DNA from: Flavobacterium erciyesense
GTDB taxonomy: Bacteria > Bacteroidota > Bacteroidia > Flavobacteriales > Flavobacteriaceae
Assembly (NCBI RefSeq): GCF_018069925.1
Contig: NZ_JAGPXB010000013.1
Coordinates: 1 to 64,000 of the forward strand
Length of the DNA stretch: 64,000 bases
Direction: 5' to 3'
Position numbers and translations under genes: made by a program. The notes below the pieces were generated by a model. The model was given only the letters and a program-made list of their open reading frames with translations. It searched no databases and was not told where the DNA came from. Of the stretch, positions 20,977-28,914 are shown in pieces (the first letter of the stretch is position 1; each line of letters starts with the position of its first letter).

Positions 20977-22248
20977 TTATGCAATGGCTTTGATTCTGGA
21001 AACCATAAGTGTAATTAGCAGTCCGAAAACACCAATAAAAGCGAAAGAAAAACGCAGACTTGACAGCTCAGCGATGTAACCAATAATAGGAGGACCCATT
21101 AAAAAACCCAAGAAACTAACGCTCGAAACAGTGGTTAAGGCGACACTTGGCGCTACATTAGGCGTTTTGCCCGCTACGCTATACACGGTAGGGACAATGG
21201 TTGAAACTCCTAAACCAACAAACATGAATGCAATAGTTGAAGGAATAACAAAAGGGAAAAATACGGCTGTAAAAAGCCCTGCAGAAATCATGACTCCGCT
21301 AATTTGTAATACTTTTTTACGACCGAATTTATGTATCAAACTATCACCAACAAAGCGTCCGCTGGCCATCATGATCATAAACGAGGTGTAACCCAAAATT
21401 ACTAATGCGCCTGGTGCTTTTATGACATCTTTAAAGTAGACTCCGCTCCAGTCAAACATGACTCCCTCGCTGGCCATACAGCAAAAACCAATTACTCCGA
21501 GCCATATTAAAGTAGGGTCAGGTTTAGAAAATAATTTTTTCTTAGCGGCTTTGGTAGTTTCTTTGGCTTTGATTAAAAATTTGTAATTGAAAACCATTAA
21601 TAAAAGCACTAAAGCACCTACGATAAGAAAATGAGCATAAGGAGATAGTTTAAAAGCGAGCATGCCTAAACCTACCAAAGCACCTGTAAAACCGGCAAAA
21701 CTCCACATACCATGAAAGGAGCTCATGATGGTTTTTTTGAATAAAACTTCGGTGTACACACCTTGTGTATTTACAGCAATGTTAGAGAGATTTCCGAAGA
21801 TACCAAACACAAACAAGCCAAGCGATAATTGCCAGGCCGCGGTAGCCAAACCCAAATTGGTTAAGCTCAGCACATACATAAAAAGAGAAAATACCAAAAC
21901 TTTGTGACTACCAAAACGAGTAACCAATTGGCCTGAGAACGGCATGATTACCAATTGCCCCATAGGTAAGGCAAAAAGAATACTCCCCAAATCGCCTTCG
22001 CTAAGGTGCAAGGCAGTTTTAATGTCCGGAATACGGCTTGCCCAAGTAGCAAAAGACAAACCCATACCAAAATAAAACATAGAAACCGCCCAACGAATGC
22101 GGTTTAAATACGAGATTTTGACATCTTTATATGATTTTTTGAATTTGGCTTTGGTACGAGACCTGTTTAAAAAGTTGAGCACTATCAAAATAATGAATTT
22201 AGTAATTAGAGGTACAAAATTACAAAAACCAACTATTGATTGCGTCAA
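20977..22248 (-). CDS. Major facilitator superfamily transporter (YbjJ-like)
   Basis: Up to 423 aa with about 12 membrane helices in two halves separated by a basic loop (KAKETTKAAKKKLFSKPDP). The start of helix 1 (FYFGMGLSFATWASRIPDIK) resembles the YbjJ-like MFS group. The frame begins with TTG at 22248; a GTG at 22182 is a possible alternative, and there is no in-frame ATG before Met57. The N-terminal ~40 residues are therefore uncertain. The substrate is unknown. It is a single gene downstream of the divergently unrelated oxidoreductase. Confidence 0.87.
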   Translation of the reverse strand: MTQSIVGFCNFVPLITKFIILIVLNFLNRSRTKAKFKKSYKDVKISYLNRIRWAVSMFYFGMGLSFATWASRIPDIKTALHLSEGDLGSILFALPMGQLVIMPFSGQLVTRFGSHKVLVFSLFMYVLSLTNLGLATAAWQLSLGLFVFGIFGNLSNIAVNTQGVYTEVLFKKTIMSSFHGMWSFAGFTGALVGLGMLAFKLSPYAHFLIVGALVLLLMVFNYKFLIKAKETTKAAKKKLFSKPDPTLIWLGVIGFCCMASEGVMFDWSGVYFKDVIKAPGALVILGYTSFMIMMASGRFVGDSLIHKFGRKKVLQISGVMISAGLFTAVFFPFVIPSTIAFMFVGLGVSTIVPTVYSVAGKTPNVAPSVALTTVSSVSFLGFLMGPPIIGYIAELSSLRFSFAFIGVFGLLITLMVSRIKAIA

Positions 22249-22324
22249 TACAACACTAATACCAATAAATACAACGTTATTGTTTATAAATAGCTATTTG
22301 CAAACCATTATTTTGAAGGCTACT

Positions 22325-23365
22325 TTAAAGTGAAATTACTTTCTGCGCAGCGCTACTTTGCAAAGCTGACTCAATAATTTGCATTACGCGGACACCATCT
22401 TGGCCCGTTACAGGCTCAACGGTATTGTTTGTAATTGAATGATAAACACCATCAAAAAACGCCATGTAATTGCCTTGTTGCGTGGGTACGAATTCTTTTT
22501 TCAATATTCCATCAACTTCAGTATGTAAAAAACCTTGTTGCGATTCCGGCTCTGTACCCCAAGTTACTGTGTTGGGCTGCATGCCAAGTTTCAAATTGTC
22601 TTCTTGCACATCGGCGCGGGTTTTTAAGAACGATCCTTTTTTACCATGAACAACAAACGACGGAACGGCTTCGCGAACAAAAAAACCAGCTTTCAAACGT
22701 ACTCTAAATGAATTGTAATACAAGAGAATATCAATACAATCATCAACCAATGAATTTGCTCTTGTAATACGAACATCAGCAAAAACAGCTGTTGGCATTC
22801 CGAACAAACACAATGCTTGGTCTATTAAGTGTGGCCCCAAATCTTTTAGAATTCCGGCACCATCATTAGTTGTTTCTTTGTGTTGCTTAGGACTTAACAA
22901 AGGATTGTAACGATCAAAATGGAATTCGGCTTCTACAATTTCGCCCAAAAGTCCTTCCTGAACTACTTTTTGAACCGTTTTGAAATCGCTATCCCAACGG
23001 CGGTTTTGAAAAACGGCCAATTTCACCCCTTTTTCTTGGGCAATTTGGGCCAATTCTTGTGCTTGCGCAACTGTTGTGGTAAAAGCTTTCTCGACAATGG
23101 CATGTTTTCCGGCTAATAAAACTTGTTTGGCATACTCGTAATGCGTGGCAACGGGTGTGTTGACAATTACTAAATCAACTTCATCTTGTAAAACAGCTTC
23201 GATCGAAGGATAACTTTTTACCGCTGGAAAATCCAATTGAATCAACTTTTTACTGCGTTCCCACGAGCCAAGTAATTCAAATCCGGGATGATTGGTTATA
23301 AAAGGAGCATGAAATACTTTTCCTGACATTCCGTAGGAGAGTAATGCGGTTTTTATTTTTTGCAT
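22325..23365 (-). CDS. Gfo/Idh/MocA family NAD(P)-dependent oxidoreductase
   Basis: 346 aa. It has an N-terminal Rossmann fold (IKTALLSYGMSGKVFHAPFI, with DLVIVNTPVATHYEYAKQVL) and the catalytic-lysine region VEKAFTTTVAQA, in which the usual EKP is EKA. The C-terminal domain follows with FDRYNPLLSPK and GAGILKDLGPHLIDQAL, the latter holding the conserved DLGPHLIDQ motif. Members oxidise or reduce sugars and related polyols. The substrate is not evident. The flanking palindromic repeat at 23401-23509 separates it from the next gene. Confidence 0.93.
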   Translation of the reverse strand: MQKIKTALLSYGMSGKVFHAPFITNHPGFELLGSWERSKKLIQLDFPAVKSYPSIEAVLQDEVDLVIVNTPVATHYEYAKQVLLAGKHAIVEKAFTTTVAQAQELAQIAQEKGVKLAVFQNRRWDSDFKTVQKVVQEGLLGEIVEAEFHFDRYNPLLSPKQHKETTNDGAGILKDLGPHLIDQALCLFGMPTAVFADVRITRANSLVDDCIDILLYYNSFRVRLKAGFFVREAVPSFVVHGKKGSFLKTRADVQEDNLKLGMQPNTVTWGTEPESQQGFLHTEVDGILKKEFVPTQQGNYMAFFDGVYHSITNNTVEPVTGQDGVRVMQIIESALQSSAAQKVISL

Positions 23366-23400
23366 AAAATAAGTTTCAAATTTGTGACATTTTCATTTTT

Positions 23401-23509
23401 AACATATAAGTCATATGAGTTTTTAAGATTTGTAAAGGTAGCAACAGCCTTGATTTTAACTAATGCCTAAATAGTTTAAAAAAAAGAAAACTTACGTGAC
23501 TTATATGTT
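23401..23509. repeat. CATATAAG-family inverted repeat
   Basis: The left arm 23401-23424 and right arm 23486-23509 are reverse complements at most positions (AACATATAAGTCA outer part perfect), with a ~60-base centre. It fills the spacer between two minus-strand genes. Confidence 0.75.
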
Positions 23510-23517
23510 TACAAAAC

Positions 23518-24585
23518 CTAAAGTTTAGCTCGCTCGTATTGTTTAGGCCAAGCAATTTCTGCTTTTAACTCGTGTGCAAATGTCAATCCCAAATTAGGAT
23601 CTCTCAATGATTCACGCGCTACCAAAACCAAATCGGCTTTTCCAGAGGCTACAATTTCCTCCGCTTGAGCTGCTTCAGTAATTAAACCAACTGCTCCTGT
23701 TAAAATGCCTACTTCCATTTTTATGCTTTCCGCAAAAGGAACTTGGTAATTCGGACCAACAGGAATTTGCTGCTGCGTTACTGCTCCGCCAGAAGAAGCG
23801 TCAATTAAATCGACTCCTTTTTCTTTTAAAATTCTTGATAAAGCAATCGACTCTTGTAAATTCCAACCACCTTCAGCCCAATCAGTAGCTGAAATTCGAA
23901 CAAACAAAGGCAAATTTTCAGGCCATTCCGCTTGCACTGCTGCTACTATTTCGAGTGTGAATCGGATTCGATTTTCGAAACTACCACCGTAAGCATCTGT
24001 TCTGGTATTTGACAAAGGCGATAAAAATTGATGCATTAAATAACCGTGCGCAGCATGAATTTCCATTACCTGAAAACCCGCTTGAACTGCTCTTTTGGTA
24101 GCCGACTTGAAGTCAGCAATTACTTTTTGAATCCCATCCAAATCAAGTGCTAAAGGCGCAGGATCCGTATCGTAGAACGGAATTGCACTTGGCGCCACGG
24201 TATTCCAACCACCCTTTTCGATAGCTACTTTTCGACCACCGTTCCATGGCGAAGCAGCACTGGCTTTACGTCCGGCATGAGCTAACTGAATGCCAGGAAC
24301 TGAATTTTGACTGATAATAAAACGGTTGATTTGCTGCATTTTCTCGATTTGCTCGTCTTTCCAAAGTCCTAAATCTTCTGGCGAAATACGTCCTTCTGGC
24401 GATACCGAAGTAGCTTCTTGAATAATCAAACCTGCGCCACCACTGGCACGGCTTCCTAAATGTACCAAATGCCAATCGTTGGCAAAGCCATCTACGGCAG
24501 AATATTGGCACATCGGTGAAATAGCCAAACGGTTTTTTAATGTTATACTTTTTATTGTTAATGGAGAAAATAATGCTGATGCCAT
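23518..24585 (-). CDS. NADH:flavin oxidoreductase, Old Yellow Enzyme family (YqjM/NamA-like)
   Basis: 355 aa FMN-dependent TIM barrel. The start LFSPLTIKSITLKNRLAISP with MCQYSA, the segment HLVHLGSRASGGAGLIIQEA, the catalytic-region pair in EIHAAHGYLMHQFLSPLSN, and TDAYGGSFENRIRF are all diagnostic. These enzymes reduce activated C=C bonds using NAD(P)H, and the YqjM-like group is linked to detoxification and stress. The C-terminal arginine segment KADLVLVARESLRDPNL is also typical. Confidence 0.94.
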   Translation of the reverse strand: MASALFSPLTIKSITLKNRLAISPMCQYSAVDGFANDWHLVHLGSRASGGAGLIIQEATSVSPEGRISPEDLGLWKDEQIEKMQQINRFIISQNSVPGIQLAHAGRKASAASPWNGGRKVAIEKGGWNTVAPSAIPFYDTDPAPLALDLDGIQKVIADFKSATKRAVQAGFQVMEIHAAHGYLMHQFLSPLSNTRTDAYGGSFENRIRFTLEIVAAVQAEWPENLPLFVRISATDWAEGGWNLQESIALSRILKEKGVDLIDASSGGAVTQQQIPVGPNYQVPFAESIKMEVGILTGAVGLITEAAQAEEIVASGKADLVLVARESLRDPNLGLTFAHELKAEIAWPKQYERAKL

Positions 24586-24741
24586 GTTGAGTTAAATTTA
24601 AAATGAAAGAAACACTGTAATAAGTTTCCAAAAAAGTAAAGTTAAGGCTCCATTACCAAAGTAGGAATTGAATTTTTGATAATTAACAAACTTTTAAAAA
24701 GCGATGGTATAAATATTGTAAAATATACAAACAGAAAACCT

Positions 24742-24749
24742 TACTTTTG
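24742..24749 (+). promoter_or_regulatory. -7 promoter element of rseP
   Basis: TACTTTTG matches TAnnTTTG and lies 28 bases before the rseP ATG. A TTG occurs at 24716-24718, 23 bases upstream, slightly more than the usual 19-21. Confidence 0.5.
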
Positions 24750-24777
24750 TGAGTTATAAAAGAACTAAAAATTTAAA

Positions 24778-26121
24778 ATGGACATAGTTATCAAGCTTTC
24801 TCAATTTTTATTGAGCCTATCATTACTGATTGTACTTCACGAATTAGGACATTTCATTCCTGCCAAATTATTTAAAACCAGAGTCGAAAAATTCTATTTG
24901 TTTTTTGATGTAAAATATTCTCTTATCAAAAAGAAAATTGGCGAAACCGAATACGGAATCGGGTGGTTGCCACTAGGCGGTTATGTTAAAATTTCGGGGA
25001 TGATTGATGAAAGCATGGACAAAGAACAAATGGCTTTGCCTCCACAGCCTTGGGAATTTAGATCGAAACCAGCTTGGCAACGTTTGATCATCATGTTGGG
25101 TGGTGTTACGGTCAATTTTATTTTGGCTTTCATTATATATATAGGAATGGCGTATGTTTACGGCGACGTTTATATTGCTAACAAAGACTTGAAGGATGGA
25201 ATGCTCGTAGAAAACACGATCCTGCAAAAAATTGGTTTCCGTACCGGAGATCAAATAAAAGCTGTTGATGGAGAAACTATCGAGAAATTTGATAAAGAAT
25301 TAACCCTAAAAGTACTTACCGCAAAAGAAGTTGTTTTACACCGCAATGGTGCTGATACTACTGTAAAACTTCCTATTGATTTTGTAGATCAACTTGACAA
25401 AGTTGAAAAAGGAGTTTTATTAGATATCAGAATGCCGTTTGTTGTTGGTGCAATTTCTGAAGGATCAAAAAACACCAACTTGCAGCCAAAAGATATTGTT
25501 CTTGCTATTAACGGTACGCCTACTAAATACTTTGATCAAGCCAAAACCGTTCTTGAAAACAATAAAAATAAAACCGTAACCGCTACGATACTTCGTGAGG
25601 AGAAAGAAATTAAATTACCGATTGTAATATCAGCTGATGGAAAACTTGGTATTGGAATTGGTCGTTTGGGTATGGAATCGCTAGAAAAACTGGGCTACTA
25701 TAAAGTAAGTAAGCAACAATTTAGTTTTGCCGAATCTATCCCGGTAGGAATTACCAAAGGAAAAGACCAGCTTGTTGGCTATGGTAAGCAATTAAAAATG
25801 ATTTTCAGTCCAAGCACGGGCGCATACAAACAAGTAGGCGGATTCAAGGCTATTTTTGATATTTTTCCTAAAACTTGGAGCTGGGAGGTATTCTGGAATA
25901 TCACCGCTTTATTGTCAATAATGCTCGGAGTAATGAACCTTTTGCCAATTCCGGCACTTGATGGAGGTCATGTGATGTTTTTATTATACGAAATTGTTTC
26001 AGGCAAAAAACCTAGCGATAAATTCCTAGAGAATGCACAAATGGTTGGTTTTGTTTTACTTATCACACTCTTACTATTTGCTAACGGAAACGACATTTAC
26101 AAAGCGATCATCGGCAAGTAA
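24778..26121 (+). CDS. rseP: RIP metalloprotease RseP (site-2 protease)
   Basis: 447 aa, the normal length. This inner-membrane zinc protease cleaves membrane-embedded substrates such as anti-sigma factors. The zinc site HELGH is H21-H25 in the first membrane helix. PDZ-like domains occupy about residues 130-300 (RTGDQIKAVDGETIEKFDKE and LQPKDIVLAINGTPTKYFDQ). The second active-site motif lies in LLPIPALDGGHV near the C-terminus. It has its own promoter and precedes the tRNA-Asn gene on the same strand. Confidence 0.96.
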   Translation: MDIVIKLSQFLLSLSLLIVLHELGHFIPAKLFKTRVEKFYLFFDVKYSLIKKKIGETEYGIGWLPLGGYVKISGMIDESMDKEQMALPPQPWEFRSKPAWQRLIIMLGGVTVNFILAFIIYIGMAYVYGDVYIANKDLKDGMLVENTILQKIGFRTGDQIKAVDGETIEKFDKELTLKVLTAKEVVLHRNGADTTVKLPIDFVDQLDKVEKGVLLDIRMPFVVGAISEGSKNTNLQPKDIVLAINGTPTKYFDQAKTVLENNKNKTVTATILREEKEIKLPIVISADGKLGIGIGRLGMESLEKLGYYKVSKQQFSFAESIPVGITKGKDQLVGYGKQLKMIFSPSTGAYKQVGGFKAIFDIFPKTWSWEVFWNITALLSIMLGVMNLLPIPALDGGHVMFLLYEIVSGKKPSDKFLENAQMVGFVLLITLLLFANGNDIYKAIIGK

Positions 26122-26148
26122 AAAAAATGAAAAAAAGTTTGAAATTTA

Positions 26149-26179
26149 TTTGCAGAAACCAAATGATAGCCTATCTTTG
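26149..26179 (+). promoter_or_regulatory. Bacteroidota promoter of tRNA-Asn
   Basis: TTTG at 26149-26152 and TATCTTTG at 26172-26179 are separated by exactly 19 bases, a perfect match to the TTTG-N19-21-TAnnTTTG consensus. It is 81 bases before the tRNA. Confidence 0.85.
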
Positions 26180-26259
26180 CAACCGCTTAGACAAACAAAC
26201 AGAGTTGTTCAAAAGCAAATAAAAAAGACGTTCTTTAAAAAAAATAAAAATATACAGTT

Positions 26260-26333
26260 TCCTCCTTAGCTCAGTTGGTTAGAGCATCTGACTGTTAATC
26301 AGAGGGTCCTTGGTTCGAGCCCAAGAGGGGGAG
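26260..26333 (+). tRNA. tRNA-Asn (GTT)
   Basis: A complete 74-nt cloverleaf. The acceptor stem TCCTCCT pairs with AGGGGGA (one G-T pair), the D arm is GCTC/GAGC, the anticodon stem TCTGA/TCAGA carries the loop CTGTTAA with GTT at 26294-26296, and the T arm is CTTGG TTCGAGC CCAAG. The discriminator is G and CCA is not encoded. A strong promoter precedes it and a hairpin terminator follows at 26341. Confidence 0.97.
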
Positions 26334-26371
26334 CTTTTAGAAAGCCATTCAAGAAATTGAGTGGCTTTTTT
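26334..26371 (+). terminator. Terminator of tRNA-Asn (copy 1 of a duplicated block)
   Basis: AAAGCCATTCA pairs with TGAGTGGCTTT, followed by a T-run. The whole 38-base block is repeated exactly at 26420-26457. Confidence 0.88.
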
Positions 26372-26389
26372 GTTTTACATCATTGCGAA

Positions 26390-26416
26390 CCTTGGTTCGA
26401 GTCCGCCGCGGCGGAG
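26390..26416 (+). repeat. tRNA-Asn 3'-end-like direct repeat, left copy
   Basis: A 27-base sequence beginning CCTTGGTTCGAGTCC, like the T arm of tRNA-Asn (14 of 15 bases), and ending in the palindrome TCCGCCGCGGCGGA. The identical 27 bases recur at 27847-27873. No 5' half of a tRNA precedes either copy. Confidence 0.88.
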
Positions 26417-26419
26417 AAA

Positions 26420-26457
26420 CTTTTAGAAAGCCATTCAAGAAATTGAGTGGCTTTTTT
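26420..26457 (+). repeat. Second copy of the tRNA-Asn terminator block
   Basis: Identical over 38 bases to 26334-26371. Together with 26390-26416 it means the 3' end of the tRNA gene and its terminator were duplicated, with the acceptor part replaced by a GC palindrome. It may also end transcripts coming from the tRNA side. Confidence 0.88.
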
Positions 26458-26493
26458 GGTTATCAGTGGGTTTTGGCTGTATCTTTCTAAAAA

Positions 26494-26841
26494 TCAAGTA
26501 AATTCTTTAATGATCTTTTTAGCAGTATGAGTACTACCCCAATTAGCAAGTTCGTGTAATAATGGAAGTAACGACTTGCCAGTGTTAGTTAAAGAATATT
26601 CTACTCTTGGCGGTATTTCAGTGAATTCAATTCTATGAATCAATCCATATTGCTCTAATTCTTTCAATTCACCAGATAATACTTTATTTGAAATCGATGG
26701 TATGATTTGGTTTAGTTTCCCAAATCGAATTGTCCTATCTCCAATACAGTTTAGTATGATGGGCTTCCATTTACCTCCTATGATACTTATTGTGCGGGTT
26801 ACGGGGCAATTTAATGGGTTGTCGATGAATTTGCTGCTCAT
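26494..26841 (-). CDS. HxlR-family winged-helix transcriptional regulator
   Basis: 115 aa. Typical HxlR features are NCPVTRTISIIGGKWKPIIL with a cysteine near the N-terminus, the recognition region FGKLNQIIPSISNKVLSGEL with KELEQYGLIHR, and the wing RVEYSLTNTGKSLLPLL. Such regulators usually control a divergently transcribed neighbour, and here an exported protein gene lies divergent across 86 bases. The N-terminal cysteine could be redox or electrophile responsive, as in some family members. Confidence 0.93.
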   Translation of the reverse strand: MSSKFIDNPLNCPVTRTISIIGGKWKPIILNCIGDRTIRFGKLNQIIPSISNKVLSGELKELEQYGLIHRIEFTEIPPRVEYSLTNTGKSLLPLLHELANWGSTHTAKKIIKEFT

Positions 26842-26873
26842 AATCTGGTTACCTTTTGGTTACTTGTATTTAC

Positions 26874-26884
26874 TAACTTAGTTA
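26874..26884. promoter_or_regulatory. Possible HxlR operator
   Basis: TAACT-T-AGTTA is a perfect 11-base palindrome in the divergent gap between the HxlR gene and the exported protein gene, just upstream of the candidate -7 box at 26905. HxlR dimers bind short palindromes; the assignment is inferred from position only. Confidence 0.3.
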
Positions 26885-26904
26885 CGAATGTATAAAATTT
26901 GAAA

Positions 26905-26912
26905 TAGATTTG
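26905..26912 (+). promoter_or_regulatory. -7 promoter element for the exported protein gene
   Basis: TAGATTTG matches TAnnTTTG and lies 15 bases before the ATG at 26928, giving a very short leader. Confidence 0.45.
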
Positions 26913-26927
26913 TAAAAAAAATATAAA

Positions 26928-27689
26928 ATGAAAAATTACATACAGATTATCAGTTTTTTATTAATTAAGTTCTTTTTTGTTTCCTCTGTTTTTGCTCAAA
27001 CAAAATTGACTTTAGGGAAACAAGTTTTTGAATTACATAACGTGACAGGATCAATCATTAAGTTTCAAGGTGAACCCGTGCTTAAAATTGAAAGAGATTT
27101 AACCACTTTGCCATTTGACCCAAATAGATTAGAGGCGACTGTAGATGAAAAACATTATGCAAAATTAGTTGGATTAAATGATTTTGAAAATGGAACTATA
27201 GAGATTAAGATGTATAGTCAAATTCAAGATCCATCCCCTTTTGCAGGAGCTGCCGGTTTTATTGGCTTGTATTATCGAATTGCTGCAAACGATTCTGCGT
27301 TTGAGTCAATTTATTTGCGACCTAAAGTTGGAAGAGCCTCAAATCAAATGTTTAGAAACCACGCTGTTCAATATTTTTCTTATCCGGATGCAAAATTTGA
27401 AACACTTAGAAAAAATTATCCTCCTGGATCGTATGAGGGCTCAGCACCAGTTGCTTTAAATGAATGGATAACAATGAGAATTGAGGTAAATGGAGAAACG
27501 GCCGAAATGTTTATTAACAATATGAAATACTCTTCTTTTATCGTTGATAAAATGTTAGGTAAAGTTAAAAAAGGAGGAGTTGGACTTTATGTTGATATAG
27601 CTACAGTTGGATACTTTAAGGACTTGAAAATAATAAAAAGACCCTATAAAGCTCCAATCAAGAAAGAAGAAAAACAGGAAGGTATTTAA
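26928..27689 (+). CDS. Exported LamG/concanavalin-like protein
   Basis: 253 aa with a signal peptide ending near SSVFAQ. The mature domain alternates beta strands with motifs such as FENGTIEIKMYSQIQDPSP, GFIGLYYRIAANDSAFESIY, NEWITMRIEVNGETAEMFIN and GGVGLYVDIATVGYFKDLKI. This is the layout of LamG or DUF1080-like jelly-roll domains that bind or cleave sugars. No catalytic residues can be named. Its divergent HxlR neighbour probably regulates it. Both genes lie between the two 27-base tRNA-like repeats. Confidence 0.82.
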   Translation: MKNYIQIISFLLIKFFFVSSVFAQTKLTLGKQVFELHNVTGSIIKFQGEPVLKIERDLTTLPFDPNRLEATVDEKHYAKLVGLNDFENGTIEIKMYSQIQDPSPFAGAAGFIGLYYRIAANDSAFESIYLRPKVGRASNQMFRNHAVQYFSYPDAKFETLRKNYPPGSYEGSAPVALNEWITMRIEVNGETAEMFINNMKYSSFIVDKMLGKVKKGGVGLYVDIATVGYFKDLKIIKRPYKAPIKKEEKQEGI

Positions 27690-27794
27690 ACTCCCTGTCG
27701 ATTTGCAAGAAGTTTAACTTTTTATTTTTCTGATAGTTACATATTCAATAATCGCATTATAGTTGCAGCTTCTGTCAATAAGGGGAGCTTTTTT

Positions 27795-27829
27795 AAAAAG
27801 ACTATCAGCAAGGATGGTCTTTTTTTTTG
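27795..27829 (+). terminator. Hairpin terminator after the exported protein gene
   Basis: AAAAAGACTATC (27795-27806) pairs with GATGGTCTTTTT (from 27813) across a 6-base loop and is followed by a long T-run. It directly follows a tRNA-3'-end-like word, so it may be a former tRNA terminator. Confidence 0.8.
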
Positions 27830-27846
27830 GTTTAAACTTTTTCGGG

Positions 27847-27873
27847 CCTTGGTTCGAGTCCGCCGCGGCGGAG
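27847..27873 (+). repeat. tRNA-Asn 3'-end-like direct repeat, right copy
   Basis: Identical over 27 bases to 26390-26416, including the T-arm-like start and the TCCGCCGCGGCGGA palindrome. The two copies enclose about 1.43 kb with the HxlR and exported protein genes. Confidence 0.88.
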
Positions 27874-28053
27874 GAGCTCTTAGAAACTAATAGAATTTCT
27901 TTTTAATTTTAAATTAGAAAGTCACTTTTGAATGTTGACCTTTTATTTTGAGTTAAAAGGGAGTACTCTCTCCAGAAAAGGTAACGCTTTTTTTCAACCC
28001 GAATCTTATATCAGACTTAAACTAAGAGATTACGGGGAAAATAATTTTATAAG

Positions 28054-28914
28054 CTAATAATCCTTTTTGCTTGGAATCACTGCTCGAATTCCACCTCTCG
28101 GATTTTCAATATCATTTTTATATCGTGGAATAATGTGTATATGACAATGCGATATAGTTTGTCCAGCATCCTCATTGATGTTTATACCAATATTAAAACC
28201 ATCTGGTCGAAATTTTTCTTGAAGTATATTTTTTAATTTATTCACGACAATCCAACAAGCGGTTTGTTCTTTTAAAGTCAAATCAAAATAATTTGAGACT
28301 AATCTTTTAGGGACAATTAAAGCATGGCCCTCTGAAACTGGAAACTTATCATAAAATGAAAAAACTGTTGCTGTTTCAACAATTAATTCTCGTGTATCTT
28401 CTCCAATTAAAAAAGGGCTTAAATCTACGTTTCCTTTGTTTAAAACAGTATAATGTTGGTACTCGTATATTTCGCAGTTTTCGTTTTTATAAATAGACAA
28501 ATAACCTAATCTGATTAAACATTGATAAGTTTCTTTTTTATGGATTTTGTGAATTCTAAAACCCTCGTGTTGAATATCTCTACGAACAGCAAAAAAGGCT
28601 TTTCCGTTTGGCTTTAAGAGACTCGATACATTCATTAAAACCTCAGCTTGTTCTTCAGGAAGCAAAACATTTAGAACATAAAAGCACAAGATTGTATCAT
28701 ATTTTTCGGTTGGAAATGTTGGAAAATAAAAGGGATCGTATCCAGTAATATCAAAACCTTCATTTTTCAATAATTCTACATCTTTACCAATACCACAGCC
28801 AAAATCTAAAACTTTACCCTTAATCTCTTTTTGATTTAGTAAAATCCTAGCAGGATAAGAAAGTGATGTTCTTTCAATTGCTGTTAAGTGACTATTTGGG
28901 TTTTGGCTACTCAT
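28054..28914 (-). CDS. Fusion of SAM-dependent methyltransferase and HIT domain
   Basis: 286 aa. The N-terminal ~155 residues form a class I methyltransferase with SAM motif I in KVLDFGCGIGKDVELL and LCFYVLNVLLPEEQAEVLM later. The C-terminal ~125 residues are a HIT domain with the catalytic triad H256-C-H258-I-H260 in SHCHIHIIPRY, and the FPVSEGHALIVPKR strand. HIT proteins hydrolyse nucleotide phosphoramidates or dinucleoside polyphosphates. The start codon overlaps the end of the HNH gene by 8 bases, so translation is probably coupled. The methylated substrate is unknown. Confidence 0.88.
   Translation of the reverse strand: MSSQNPNSHLTAIERTSLSYPARILLNQKEIKGKVLDFGCGIGKDVELLKNEGFDITGYDPFYFPTFPTEKYDTILCFYVLNVLLPEEQAEVLMNVSSLLKPNGKAFFAVRRDIQHEGFRIHKIHKKETYQCLIRLGYLSIYKNENCEIYEYQHYTVLNKGNVDLSPFLIGEDTRELIVETATVFSFYDKFPVSEGHALIVPKRLVSNYFDLTLKEQTACWIVVNKLKNILQEKFRPDGFNIGININEDAGQTISHCHIHIIPRYKNDIENPRGGIRAVIPSKKDY

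Larger units (their letters stand above)
27690..28053. other. Spacer with tRNA-end remnants
   Basis: 364 bases. It contains a word like a tRNA 3' end (AAGGGGAGCTTTTTT near 27780), a terminator hairpin, the second 27-base tRNA-like repeat, and then A/T-rich sequence to the MTase-HIT stop. No open frame of interest was seen. Confidence 0.6.

Noticed and set aside
26390..26457. A second tRNA gene after tRNA-Asn
   Set aside because: Only T-arm-like sequence and terminator are present; D arm, anticodon arm and 5' acceptor strand are missing.
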